From Flavobacteriales bacterium UBA4466 (GTDB lineage: Bacteria; Bacteroidota; Bacteroidia; Flavobacteriales_D; Sanyastnellaceae): a DNA stretch of 47,218 nt. The notes under the pieces were generated by a model. That model did no database searches and was not told the DNA's origin. It saw only the letters and a program-made list of their open reading frames with translations. How positions within the stretch are numbered: position 1 is the stretch's first letter; every line of letters starts with the position of its first letter. The DNA lies in NCBI GenBank assembly GCA_905182895.1, contig CAJJDD010000024.1, positions 1 through 47,218 on the forward strand, written 5' to 3'. Of this stretch, positions 28,282 to 39,427 are shown one piece after another. A program made the position numbers and the translations under genes.

Positions 28282-28982
28282 ATGAAATTAGATATATTAG
28301 CTTTTGGCGCTCATCCGGATGATATAAAGTATCTATAATAATAATAAAAGCAGTAAAAGATATTATTGAGACAACTAATCTTACTAAGGGAGAGTTGGGT
28401 TCTAGAGGTTCCTCAGTAATTAGGGGTGATGAAGCAGCAGCAGCAGCAGAAATTTTAGGTTTAAGCATACGTGAAAACTTAGGGCTGACCGATGGGTTTT
28501 TTGAAATAAATCAGGATTCACAGTTAGAAGTTGTGAGAATGATTAGAAAATACCAGCCTGAAATAGTTTTGGCTAATGCTGTTTCGGACAGGCATCCTGA
28601 CCATGGGAAAGGAGCAGAGTTAGTTCATAAATCTGCATTTCTTTCTGGATTAATCAAGATTAAGACAGAAGTAGATGGTGAAGAACAAGCTGCATGGAGG
28701 CCGAAACGAGTTTTCCATTATATTCAGGATCATTACATAGACCAGATTTCGTGGTGAATATTACTGATGAATTCGAAGATAAATTGAAGTCAATAATGGC
28801 TTATTCCAGTCAGTTCTTTAATCCAGATGGGAGATGGAGTAAAGACGCCTATTTCAGGCGAGGATTTCGTTAAGTTTATAGAGGGCAGAGCTCGTCAAAT
28901 GGGAAGAGAGGCTGGTTTTGAATTTGAAGAATCCTATCGTCTAGATCCTTTGGGAGTAGAAAGTCTATTTGATGTGAAGTAG
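28282..28982 (+). CDS. bshB1: Bacillithiol biosynthesis deacetylase BshB1 (several frame breaks)
   Basis: The product would remove acetyl from GlcNAc-malate in bacillithiol synthesis. The start KLDILAFGAHPDD is followed by damaged sequence around 28320-28375 where the zinc motif should read HPDDxE. From LTKGELGSRGSS onward the protein is clear: EILGLSIRENLGLTDGFFE, RKYQPEIVLANAVSDRHPDH and FHYIQDHYI. After a shift near 28755 come NITDEFEDKLKSIMAYSSQF, a further shift near 28835, and SGEDFVKFIEGRARQMGRE to the end. Mended length is about 233 residues, normal for the family. The frame breaks are likely sequence errors, but the missing residues after HPDD need checking. Confidence 0.85.
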
Positions 28983-28987
28983 AAGGT

Positions 28988-29694
28988 CTATTTTAAATTG
29001 GCATCTATGCCATTCACATATAAGTCTATAGCTCCTAGTGGTTCAGCACTCTCATAACCATTGAAATTTACGATAGCTTTATAGCTTATCTGAGTATTAT
29101 ATGCTTCTAATAATTGTTTTGCCAAAGGCATATAACTCCAGTGCCATTTTTCTTCTTCATATCCAGTTCTTCCGCTTTCTTTAGAGGTATAAGTCTGGTA
29201 GAAACCGAATGAATTAGCATGAGTAGTTAACCATTCATAGACTTTCTTACCTTCTGCATTAGACGTAAAGTACGAATCACTTAAGTCATTTATATCTATA
29301 TCTGTTCCCCAGTGGTGTCTGCTGGTTCCGGGCATAGAACTGTATCTCATAATAGCCTTGGCTCTATCTGCTCCGAAGTGTTTTATGTATTTCCCATCCT
29401 TCCATTTTCTTTCCCAAATACCTTTCTGGTAATCGAAATTTCTAGCAGCACTTATTATTTTCAAATCCAATCCACATTCTTTAGCCGCATAGAACAGTTT
29501 GTTAAATGCATCTAAAGTCTCAGATGGTGAAATAATCTTGATTACGGAAGTGTAGTCTGCTGGAATTACAGAAAAATCTGGATGAGAGGCTTAATCGACT
29601 TGACCTAAAAGTTCTGCTGGTGTAAACGTACGTTCGTCTTGGAGTACTTCATGAGTGATGTGCTAGCGAGCATTCTTGAGTATAGAAAATGCAT
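28988..29694 (-). CDS. M15 family D-alanyl-D-alanine carboxypeptidase (in-frame stop near the N-terminus)
   Basis: The catalytic domain is intact: LKIISAARNFDYQKGIWERK, the zinc motif SRHHWGTDIDIN and the second motif EEKWHWSYMP. Upstream the frame continues as FNKLFYAAKECGLD and HPDFSVIPADYTS to a TAA at 29591-29593, beyond which the same frame reads RTFTPAELLGQVD, the usual start of the mature protein in this group. The signal peptide is not clear; the ATG at 29694 is only a guess. It trims peptidoglycan peptides in the periplasm. It is convergent with bshB1, 5 bases apart. Confidence 0.82.
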
Positions 29695-29843
29695 AAATGC
29701 CGTGTAGACCTATTAGTCACAAATTAAGGACGAATGACACAGTCCTAGCAGCAGCTAATCCTACAATTAATAATCAACGGTTTGATTAGTAATACAATAG
29801 CCTTTGCTGTTAAGGGCTAAGGCTTTAATAGGGATTATTTCGG
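29695..29843. other. Intergenic region between the carboxypeptidase and trxB
   Basis: No gene is visible. A weak hairpin (AGCCTTT / AAGGGCT, 29799-29818) might end trxB transcription on the minus strand, but no T-run follows. Confidence 0.3.
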
Positions 29844-30827
<984 letters not shown>

Positions 30828-30830
30828 TTA

Positions 30831-30840
30831 GCGTTGCAAT
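30831..30840. repeat. Intergenic copy of the GCGTTGCAA word
   Basis: GCGTTGCAAT lies between trxB and the pseudouridine synthase gene, within the likely trxB leader or promoter. It is the only exact non-coding copy of a word found seven times in the window. Confidence 0.7.
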
Positions 30841-30896
30841 ATTACATATTTATACCATATAAATCTCTGCTAGATTGACTCGGCAAAATGCTATTC

Positions 30897-31678
30897 TTAT
30901 TCACTTTCAGAGATTCTTAAAAACTCATCCCAAATGGGCTCGGATGGTGGTAGGGGCAGTAATGGTGATAAGCTCTTTTTTTACCGGATGCATGAACTCT
31001 ATTTTTCTAGCATGAAGGCAGACAGATGCATCTTTATTCGTTCTTTTAGCCATGTATTTAACATCACCTTTTATAGAGCACCCTATGTCTGCCAGAGTAG
31101 CTCTTATCTGATGGTGTCTGCCTGTTTTAGGTTCTACCTCTAAATAATGATATTTATCTCCTGAGCCCACGTGCCTGTATAAAAGCTGACTTTCTTTAGA
31201 GTCTTTGGTCTCATGATGGTAAACGTAGCTTTTATTTCTGTCAGCGTTTTTCTTGAGATAGTTTACTACCGTTCCAGATGTTTCACTGGGAGGGCTCTCA
31301 ACTATGGCCCAATAGGTCTTTTGGATTTCTCTATTTTTAAACATCTCAGAAAGGCGAGTAGTTGCTTTACTCGTTCTGCCGAATATAACTACACCACTTA
31401 CTGGCCTATCTATTCTATGTATTGTTCCAAGATAAATGCCTCTCCAGGTTTATTGTATTTATTAGCTAGTATTGCGCAGCAAAAGAAGAAAGCACAGGGT
31501 CTTTCGTCTTATCTGCCTGCAGGATATCTCCTGGACGCTTATTAATGGCTATGATATGATTGTCTTCATAGAGAACTCTTAAATTCCCTAGATTGGTCTT
31601 AACGATGTGTTTAGACTTGTCTACCCAGTTTTTTTTCTGATTGCTGCTAGAGGGATGATTAATAGGATTCTTCTTCAT
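30897..31678 (-). CDS. RluD-family RNA pseudouridine synthase (frame breaks)
   Basis: The start at 31678 ([18 protein letters not shown]) overlaps panB by 20 bases. The domain begins [22 protein letters not shown]; after a shift near 31430 comes the catalytic motif [19 protein letters not shown] with the nucleophilic aspartate, then [29 protein letters not shown] and [14 protein letters not shown] further shift near 30935 gives the natural end [14 protein letters not shown]. Mended length is about 260 residues. It modifies uridines in rRNA or tRNA; the exact site cannot be told. Confidence 0.88.
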
Positions 31679-32476
31679 TCGGAAAATCACCTGATTTGAC
31701 ATCAGTTATGTATTGTTTAACTGCATCATTCATAATAGAGGAAAGGTCGGCATATCTTCTTAAAAACCGTGGGCTAAATTCTTGAGTAATGCCAAATAAA
31801 TCATGAGCCACTAGCACTTGACCATCTACATCTCCTCCTGCTCCTATTCCTATTATAGGAATGCTAACAGATTTAGCCACTTCTGCCGCTAAATTGGCTG
31901 GAATTTTTTCGAGAACTATACTGAAACAGCCTAGTTTTTCTAAAAGGATCGCATCTTTTTTTAATTGTTCGGCTTCTTCACCTTCCTTAGCTCTTACAAC
32001 ATAAGTTCCAAACTTATAAATGGACTGTGGTAGTACACCTAAGTGACCCATAACAGGTATTCCGGCCGTTAAGTATTCTTTTAATAGATTCTTTCACCTC
32101 TTCTCCACCTTCCAGTTTTACAGCATGACCTCCGCTTTCTTTCATGATTCTAATAGCTGAATCTTAACGCTTGCCTGGAATTTCCCTGATAAGAACCGAA
32201 AGGAAGATCCACTACCACGAGAGATCTCTCCGCAGCTCTAATTACAGAGGCAGCGTGATAAATCATTTGGTCTAGTGTTATAGGAAGGGTGGTTTCATGG
32301 CCAGCCATTACATTAGAAGCTGAGTCACCTACTAGAATAATGTCTATTCCGGCTTGATCTACTATCTTGGCCATGCTATAGTCATAACTCGTGAGCATGC
32401 TTATTTTTTCACCTCTAGACTTCATATCTAGAAGAACTTGGGTAGTTACTCTTTTCGCTTTTTTATGTACTGACAT
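31659..32476 (-). CDS. panB: 3-methyl-2-oxobutanoate hydroxymethyltransferase (frame breaks)
   Basis: First committed step of pantothenate synthesis: transfer of a hydroxymethyl group from methylene-THF to ketoisovalerate. Motifs in order: [49 protein letters not shown], a shift near 32155, [10 protein letters not shown], a shift near 32065, [11 protein letters not shown] and [21 protein letters not shown]. Mended length is about 272 residues, the normal size. The 3' end overlaps the pseudouridine synthase start, so the two form an operon. Confidence 0.93.
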
Positions 32477-32584
32477 GGTGTTCTCTTTACAAGAGGCAAA
32501 TTAACGTAAAAGAATTCTTAAACCCTCATTTTTTAGTAAGGTCTGAGATATAAGGAATAAAGAAATTTTCTTTCCCGCCTGATG

Positions 32585-33133
32585 CTAGTCAGTTATTCTT
32601 CTGAAGGTAATATTTATTCTACCAGATAGTGGGCGTGTAGTTTTAGGGATTGAGTGCTGCCAGTTTTTTTGAAGGTTATTCATCCGAATAAGTGTCTTTG
32701 TCTTTTAATAAAAATTCCTTCTTTAACTTGGGGTCTTTTCTGTTTCTAAGGAGAAAACGTCTCTCTTCTCCAAAAGATAAGCTGGCTATGCACGACTGAT
32801 CTATTTCTTCTTCATCATCTGAGTGCCATCCCATGCTATCAGAGCCATCTCTGTAATAATTTATTAAGGCTGCATTGAAGTTGAAATCTACAGTATCAGA
32901 GACTTGTCTAAAGCAGTTTGTAAGAATCTAGGAAAAGGTAACGCTTCCCATGTGATGGAAGAGTAAGAGTATTTAGGACCGAACCAAGCTGTCAATCTTG
33001 GCTCATTATGAGTTCTTCCGAATAACTTTAACTGATTTTGCTTCCAGTCTAATTCTTTTTTCAGAAGACTAAATGTGAGCCCAGAGTTGAATTTGGGTAA
33101 AATCAAAAGGCTTTCATTTCCAAAAAAGCTCAT
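32585..33133 (-). CDS. alkB: AlkB-like alpha-ketoglutarate-dependent DNA repair dioxygenase (frame breaks)
   Basis: The N-terminal part reads ELDWKQNQLKLFGR, EPRLTAWFGPKYSYSSITWE; after a shift near 32905 come NAALINYYRDGSDSMGWHSDDE with the iron-binding His and Asp, and IASLSFGEERRFLLRN. After another shift near 32690 come NWQHSIPKTT with the second iron-binding His and RINITFR with the 2-oxoglutarate-binding Arg. Mended length is about 183-200 residues, matching short Bacteroidota AlkB proteins. It removes alkyl groups from damaged bases. It is preceded by a small Lacal_2735 gene and the photolyase, forming a repair-linked group. Confidence 0.9.
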
Positions 33134-33136
33134 CTG

Positions 33137-33304
33137 CTATTTTTGCAACGCTTCTATCTTTTTCATAACATCATCGGCCTCAGAGTATTTTCTATCACCT
33201 TCTGTACGATTAACCCTAGAAAGTTCAAACGCTTCTTTCATGAGCTTTTCATACTTGGTTTGTAAAACCTCGACCTCCGACTTCTTTTTAAATAATCCAA
33301 ACAT
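33137..33304 (-). CDS. Lacal_2735 family small protein
   Basis: A 55-residue protein, MFGLFKKKSEVEVLQTKYEK ... EALQK, matching the short Bacteroidota family that begins MFGLFKKKSE and contains a LSxVNRxExDRKxxEA helix. It is helical, charged and cytoplasmic; the function is unknown. It ends 3 bases before the alkB start. A TTGCAACGC word lies at its 3' end (33143-33151). Confidence 0.85.
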   Translation of the reverse strand: MFGLFKKKSEVEVLQTKYEKLMKEAFELSRVNRTEGDRKYSEADDVMKKIEALQK

Positions 33305-33399
33305 GGTGTAAAGATAGAGTCATAATCCGGGAATTCTTGTAACAGAAACTTAACTACATAACTTCTTGAAGAAGTCGTGCTAGTTAAAAGAGAATTTTG

Positions 33400-34689
33400 T
33401 TAGGCAGTATAGCTATTTATACCTTCTTTATAAGCGCTTAGGGCTCTTTCTCGAGCTCCTTTGTGGTCTACCATTGGCTGCGGGTAAGAGAATTCATTTA
33501 GGTTTTTCACCCATTTACGTGTGTATATAAGATCTTTATCGAATTTTTTTAGCTGTTCTATTGGATTGAAAATTCTAAAGTATGGAGCAGCGTCACATCC
33601 CGTTCCTGCTGCCCATTGCCAATTTCCATTATTAGCTGTTTCATAATCATATAATTTTTCAGCAAAGTAAGCCTCTCCCCATCTCCAATCTATTAATAAA
33701 TGTTTGCATAGAAAAGAAGCAACAATCATTCTTACTCTGTTGTGCATATAGCCCGTTTGGTTTAGCTGTCTCATACCAGCATCAACAATGGGGTAACCTG
33801 TCTCTCCATTACACCATTTTGTAAATTCTTCCTTATTATTTCTCCACTTAATACCATCATATTTAGCTTTAAAGTTATGATTCACAACCTTTGGAAAATG
33901 AAATAATATTTGCATAAAAAATTCTCTCCATATAAGTTCAGACAAAAAGACACTATCATTTCCAGAAAGTTTACTAATGATAGTTCTGACACTTACTGTC
34001 CCAAATCTAAGATGAATACCCAAATAACTGGTTGCATCGGTTGAAGGAAAGTCTCTCATAATTTCGTACTCATCCACTTCTTCTAAAGTAAATGGTTTGA
34101 CAATTATACTGGACTTGGTAAACCCGAGTTTTTCAAGGTTTAGTAAATCGGTGTCAGTTTGGTGTAAATTTCCGAAATTAGAGTCTTTTAAGGGCAGGTG
34201 TTCATTTTGGTCAAACTGAGATAGCCACTTGTTTTTAAAAGGCGTGTAGATCGTATATGGTTTACCGTCATTTTTTAGGACATCATTTTCTTCGAAAATA
34301 ACTTGGTCTTTAAATGGATGGAATTTAACTCCCTTTTCAGATAGAAACGCAGCTACTTCTTCATCTCTTTTAAGTGCATAGGGTTCGTAGTCTTTATTAA
34401 TGTAGACTGCTTCTACATCATATTCTTTAAGGATTTCCTCCCAGATTTCTAATGGATTTCCGTGCTTTGTTAGAAATGAGCTTCCTTGTTTAGTGAGTTC
34501 AACGTCCATAGAACTAATTTCAGCATGAATGAAAGACAATCTAGCGTCATCCTTAGGTAGCTCTTTTAAGATATCGGAATCAAATATGAATAGTGGCAAA
34601 ACGGCACTCTCATTAGCTAGTGCCATGTGGAGTGCCGTGTTATCTTTTAATCTTAAATCTCTTCTAAACCAACATATGGAAACTTTCAT
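33400..34689 (-). CDS. phr: Deoxyribodipyrimidine photolyase (cryptochrome/photolyase family)
   Basis: The N-terminal antenna-binding domain begins VSICWFRRDLRLKDNTAL. The C-terminal FAD domain has LSELIWREFFMQILFHFP, TGYPIVDAGMRQLNQTGYMHNRVRMIVASFL, WRWGEAYFAEKLYDYETANNGNWQW and the FNPIEQLKKFD segment, all as in class I CPD photolyases. The length of 429 residues is normal and the frame is intact. It splits UV-induced pyrimidine dimers with blue light, which fits a sunlit habitat. It is the first gene of a leftward group with the Lacal_2735 gene and alkB. Confidence 0.94.
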   Translation of the reverse strand: MKVSICWFRRDLRLKDNTALHMALANESAVLPLFIFDSDILKELPKDDARLSFIHAEISSMDVELTKQGSSFLTKHGNPLEIWEEILKEYDVEAVYINKDYEPYALKRDEEVAAFLSEKGVKFHPFKDQVIFEENDVLKNDGKPYTIYTPFKNKWLSQFDQNEHLPLKDSNFGNLHQTDTDLLNLEKLGFTKSSIIVKPFTLEEVDEYEIMRDFPSTDATSYLGIHLRFGTVSVRTIISKLSGNDSVFLSELIWREFFMQILFHFPKVVNHNFKAKYDGIKWRNNKEEFTKWCNGETGYPIVDAGMRQLNQTGYMHNRVRMIVASFLCKHLLIDWRWGEAYFAEKLYDYETANNGNWQWAAGTGCDAAPYFRIFNPIEQLKKFDKDLIYTRKWVKNLNEFSYPQPMVDHKGARERALSAYKEGINSYTA

Positions 34690-34756
34690 TATTCACAGCT
34701 TTTTTGCTTAGCAATGGTAGTTAAATTTCATTCCCTATATGTTTCGAATCGGTAAA

Positions 34757-35976
34757 TTAATCCTTCACCAATTTAATAGACTGGCTGAATTCGTTAGATT
34801 TTATAAGCAGTGTGTAAGTTCCTGCGGCCAAATCTGCTAAGTTTATAGCATGGTCTGTTAATTTAATTTCCCTTAATTCTTTACCAAGCAGATCTAAAAC
34901 TGTAATTGTAGCTGCAGTGGGAATAAAATTTCCGTTTAGCTCGATATTTAATTAGTCTTTAGATGGAAACACAGAAACAGTTAAAAAAATTATCGAATTA
35001 TAGAGAATGGAGAGTTATAAAGATCTAAATCAAAAACAATCATCCCATCTGTGAGAGCTGCTCCTGGGAATGTTAAAAATCTTTCTTGTCCTTGAACTAA
35101 ATAGACCTTGCCGTCTATTATAAATGATCCAGGGGCCCAGCGGCTTAATCCTGGATGACTAGGTAACTGAGACCAAGAATCATCTGCAGGGTTATATTGC
35201 CAGAATTCTCCTGTTTCTAAGTAATCATGATCATCGCCATCACCACTAAGGATATATCCATATCCATCATGGGAGAATTGAGTTCCCGCTACACGTGACT
35301 CTCCTGGGAAATCATTCATTTCCTCCCAAACTTCTGAATCTGGATCATCAAATAGAAATCTTTAAATATTCCGTTTCCGTGACCGAAACCTACATAAGCA
35401 TAACCATCTAAGTCAAAATAATAAGGATGGTGTCTAGGTACTCCGGGAAAGTCAGGTTTGGCACTCCAAGTATTTAAAGCGATGTCATACTGCCACCAAT
35501 CGTCTCTGTTTCCAGAGGAAGAGCCTCCAACTCCCACGAATATTTTTCCATCTAGATGAACAAATGCTGGATGAGTTCTGGCTTGACAAGGACAAGAGGC
35601 TAGCTCTGTCCATGTTTCACTTACAGGGTCAAATTTCCAAAGGTCATCCAAGTAAGTTCCGACTTGAGTATTATATCCAAATCCCATGTAACCGAATTCT
35701 CCATCAGAAACTCCATAAGAGAAACCTCTAGAGGTGCCGGGGAAATCACTCCATAGTGGTCCATTGATCTAGAATTGGGTCATACTTATGAGAGGTGCTT
35801 GTGCTTTCCTCAAAGGAATTAGATCCAGCCACAGAGTATCCTATACCGTCTATAGAGAAAGTTACGGGGTGATGCTTAGATGATGAACTGCCTGGTACAG
35901 GAGCTACATCTGTCCATTGCTGCCCGAATAATAGCGCCGAGCATATTAGAGCGAAAAGAGTAAATGTTGTCTTCAT
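34757..35976 (-). CDS. Secreted Kelch-repeat protein with T9SS type A sorting domain (broken frame)
   Basis: A signal peptide (TLFALICSALLFGQ) is followed by Kelch-type blades of about 50 residues with patterns such as QWTDVAPVPG, LWKFDPVSETWTELASCP and FWQYNPADDSWSQLPSHPG. Frame breaks occur near 35745, 35330 and 34985, plus an in-frame TAA at 34952-34954. The C-terminal sorting domain is clear after mending (VFPSKD, ATITVLDLLGKELREI, AGTYTLLIKS, SIKLVKD). Mended length is about 405 residues. It is predicted to be a beta-propeller delivered to the surface or medium by T9SS; its function is unknown. It is divergent from the gene at 36072, with promoter boxes in both directions between them. 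Confidence 0.83.
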
Positions 35977-35996
35977 TTTTACGTGATTTATGTTTA

Positions 35997-36004
35997 CAAA
36001 GTTA
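35997..36004 (-). promoter_or_regulatory. TAnnTTTG promoter box for the Kelch gene
   Basis: TAACTTTG read on the minus strand, about 20 bases upstream of the Kelch start. No good TTG box is seen at the expected distance upstream, so only the -7 element is supported. Confidence 0.45.
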
Positions 36005-36056
36005 GGGTAAAGTTAAAGTGTTCTATTTTCGAAATATTCACAACGGACATTAATTT

Positions 36057-36064
36057 TAAGTTTG
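36057..36064 (+). promoter_or_regulatory. TAnnTTTG promoter box for the gene at 36072
   Basis: TAAGTTTG ends 7 bases before the ATG at 36072, so transcription would start almost at the start codon (leaderless or nearly so). A palindromic element (TTGCAA with flanks) overlaps the start site. Confidence 0.45.
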
Positions 36065-36071
36065 TATTGCA

Positions 36072-36500
36072 ATGCTAAGAAACGTTTCATACAATAATCC
36101 ACAGATAAACAGAGAGATTCTAAAGGCTGTAGGAGGGAGTTATTCATGGGTAGAGAGAATTAAGTTCGGTGGAACTGGCTCGCCTAAGCTGCCTTTAATA
36201 GAGGCGTCTTCTGAAATAGCAGAACTTCTTAATCGAGATAATAATTTCAACTACTGTAACATAGAAATATGCTGGAATGGAGTGATCATTAGGTTCAGGT
36301 CTCTTTTAGAAACTTATGGGCTTATAATTCCTTTTCATCAACTCAGTGTTTTTAAAGCTGGTAATGAGAGTTATTCTATATTTTTAGGAGATAGTGTAGT
36401 ATCTCTTTTAAAAGCAGCGGGTCATAAAGTGGTTAAATTCTTCATTAGGTTGTTAGAGTTGAGAGCTAAACAGTCGGGGACAAGGATAGAGGACCTTTAG
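36072..36500 (+). CDS. Conserved uncharacterised protein
   Basis: A 142-residue protein without a signal peptide. The middle (NYCNIEICWNGVIIRFRSLLETYGLIIPFHQLSVFK) has alternating hydrophobic residues, giving a beta-rich core of a type I have seen in other Flavobacteriia hypothetical proteins; the C-terminal helix (VVKFFIRLLELRAKQSG) is basic. There are no catalytic motifs. The frame is intact. It is divergent from the Kelch gene and carries its own promoter box. I do not assign a function. Confidence 0.72.
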   Translation: MLRNVSYNNPQINREILKAVGGSYSWVERIKFGGTGSPKLPLIEASSEIAELLNRDNNFNYCNIEICWNGVIIRFRSLLETYGLIIPFHQLSVFKAGNESYSIFLGDSVVSLLKAAGHKVVKFFIRLLELRAKQSGTRIEDL

Positions 36501-36827
36501 CTTCATTAGTTCACTGGTTAAAAAAGAGAAATAGAGTTCCCTCTGCGATTAGCACTAATAAGACGAAGGCTCCTCTGAACTATGGTGCTTCGATTTATTT
36601 ATATCGTTTCTCTTTAATCCTACCACTTGTTAGAAATAGATGACAAAGTAGTTCCGACTAAATAAGTCATATTACACAGAAGAAAAGCTCCTGTGTAGGA
36701 CTCAATAAAAAAGAACAAACATTCTGCACTCTATGAGTATTCCTGATTAGCCTAGGGTGTATATTACGATTGCGATAATAATATTCAGCACGAAATCCCG
36801 AGTAATAAATAGGCTAAAATTTTCACA
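36501..36827. other. Intergenic region with no recognisable gene
   Basis: It lies between the convergent gene at 36072 and the TonB-dependent receptor. It is AT-rich, with stops in all frames. A short inverted repeat ACACAG / CTGTGT near 36675-36697 is the only structure noticed, and it lacks a T-run, so I do not call a terminator. Confidence 0.4.
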
Positions 36828-39427
36828 CTAAATTTTTAACACGAGCTTTAAGTTTATCCTTCGTCCTGTGAGGAAATTTGGAATGGCATACTGCCTGCCA
36901 TTTACAGCCTCTATCCAAGTGTGATTTATCGTATTATTAATTCCTAATAAGTTAAAGAATTCTAAACTTATAAATCCACTGCTGAATAAGTTCTTTGAAT
37001 CCATTTCTCCGGGCTTGGCCTCAAGTGTTCCTTCCTCTATGGCTTGAATTCTTAAGCTTCTGTTATAGAATAGTTCTCGAGATAGACCTAAGTCTCATTT
37101 GTAGAGACTAATGTGGTTTTTAAAATATCATCTCTAAAAAAAGATATCCACTGTACGTACGGTAAATTAGTTCCGTAAAATCCAGTTACTTGTACTTTCC
37201 AAGCAGGATACCTTGGCATTTCATCTTGGAAAAACATACTGAAACTAAATAGCTGGTCAGTAGGTCTTCTTATATATCCTGGGTCTACCTCCAAAGTTTC
37301 GGCTATTTCATCGTTAGCAGTTATACCTTCTATGATAAGCTCTCCATCGGAATTATAGTTTTCCAAGAAATTATCATCAGCTATATCTTCTCTAGAGCGC
37401 AATAATGATAACCTAATCCATGACTGAACTCCTTTAATAAATTCACCATTTACCATGAAGTCTGTTCCAGCTGTATATCCTTTGGCTGTATCGTCTGCAT
37501 AATATCTAATTCGTACATTGTCTATTTCGTAAGGAATTATCCTAGCTAAGTTTTTATAGTAGGCCTCACCTATGAATTTAAAAGGTCTTCCCCACTGAGG
37601 TGAAGTTATAATCTATACCGGTTAAAAAGTGAATAGATTTCTGAGCTTGAATGTTAGAGTTAAGTGTTCCGTCAAATCTTCTGAGCTCCCTATAAAAAGG
37701 AGGTTGGTAATAATAGCCTGTTGCCAATCTAAAAGTTATATTTTGTCTTGATATTTTTTGACCTTTCCTGTAGAATCGGTGTACTCTTTAAACGTTAATG
37801 GTCTATAACTAAAAACTGCTCTAGGACTCACTACAGTTTCATTATTATAGTTCCAGTAATTCGCTCTCACTCCCACATTAGCAGTCCAAGTATTGCCTTT
37901 TTCAGTTTCGAGTTCCTTTTCATATTGTAAATGACTCATTCCTCTAATAGAGTTGACTTCATTCTTTCCTATGATAACTTCATTCAGGAATATCTGGTTA
38001 GATGGTGCCACTGGAGTTGAGAATCCTACTGAATCTAAGTAAATCCATTCTCTTAGTTCATCATTGATTACTTCATTTTGTATGCGCACTCCCCATCTTA
38101 TTCTTCTATCTCCATCATCATTTTCAGCAAGCCCTTTATGATTAAACGTAAGAACTGTAGCGTCTAGGTAATTTCTTCCATGTTCTAAAAATGAACCTAC
38201 TCCCAGATTTCTTAATACATCTCCAAATTCATCTGCGCCTAAGTCTCGCTCTAACTCATCTAAAAAGTACTGTCCCAGAATATCGAATGTCTCAGACTCT
38301 TGCGTTTTAAATGCAGATAGCTGGAACTTTAATAAGCGTTTAGGGAAAGGAACATAGTTAGCAGAGATAGCTCCAAAACCAGTTTCAAATTGAGAGCGTT
38401 CCTGACCGTCAAAGAAGATGGTTAACCGTAGAGCTTCGTTTATGTTTCCTATATTAGTTTCTCTAGTCTGTGGCACGAAATTATATCTGTTTCTACTATA
38501 GTTCCCCAAGATGTCAAAGTTCCATACTCCTTTGTCATTGGGTCTCCAAGTCATGTATGTTTGAAGGTCTATGTAATTAGGGTTGTAATCTCCCTCGGTA
38601 TCTAGGCTTCCTAATACGTAGGCATTACTTTTATACCTGAATCCCGTATTATAAGTGAAGTTTCCTTTTTTGCTTTTATCTTCAAAATGAAGCGCTCCAC
38701 CAAGCAAGCTGGCCATTAATGAGCCAGAAAATTCAGACGGTCTGTTATAACTGATATCTAAGACACTCGACAGCTTATCTCCATATCTAGCCTCGAAACC
38801 ACCGGCAGAGAATGACATGGTACTAATCATATCTGGATTGGGAAAACTAAGACCTTCCTGCTGTCCTGCTCTTACTAAGAACGGACGATAAACTTCTATA
38901 TCATTTACATAAACTAAGTTTTCATCGAAGTTTCCACCTCTTACGTTATACCCTGAACTCAGTTCAGAAGTGATAGAAGTTCCTAATCCTTGGGTTAAAA
39001 TTATACTGGAAATGTCATTATTTATGCTTGGAATTTTCACTATTAGCTTGGGGTCCATTTTAGTCATGGATGGCCTTTGTTTATCTACAACAGTAGCTAT
39101 ACCTAATTTAGTCGAGATCTCAAATAGTTTGATTTTCCAATTAGTAGACTGACCTTGTTTTAGGTTTGCTGTTCTATAAATCGGGGTAGAGTTTATAAAT
39201 GAAAACTCCACAGAATAACTAACATTAGCAGGAACCTCGATATTGAATTTACCATCTATATCTGTAGCTTCAGAAAAAGAATTATTTACGCTTCTAAGAA
39301 GAATAGTGGCGTTCGGCAGAGGTTGATTGGTTTTATCTACTAGCGTGCCTGAAATAAACCCAGTTTGGGCAGAGATACTAATACATGATATTAGGCCTAT
39401 AAGTAAGGTTAGAAATCGTAATTGCAT
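36828..39427 (-). CDS. TonB-dependent receptor with carboxypeptidase-like N-terminal domain (frame breaks)
   Basis: The ATG at 39427 gives the signal peptide RFLTLLIGLISCISISAQ. Residues about 25-100 form the carboxypeptidase-regulatory-like fold (ISGTLVDKTNQPLPNATILL, TDIDGKFNIEVPANV). The plug domain follows (YNVRGGNFDENLVYVNDIEV, FSAGGFEARYGDKLSSVLDI), and then the beta-barrel. Frame breaks near 37735 and 37605 and a stop near 37095 split the barrel; the last strand ends at 36828 (RINLKLVLKI). Mended length is about 865 residues. It imports a large substrate across the outer membrane using TonB energy; the ligand is not known. No SusD partner is next to it, so it is not a classical SusCD pair. 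Confidence 0.9.

Noticed and set aside
36675-36697. Inverted repeat ACACAG / CTGTGT as terminator
   Set aside because: The stem is only 6 bp, the loop is long and no T-run follows.
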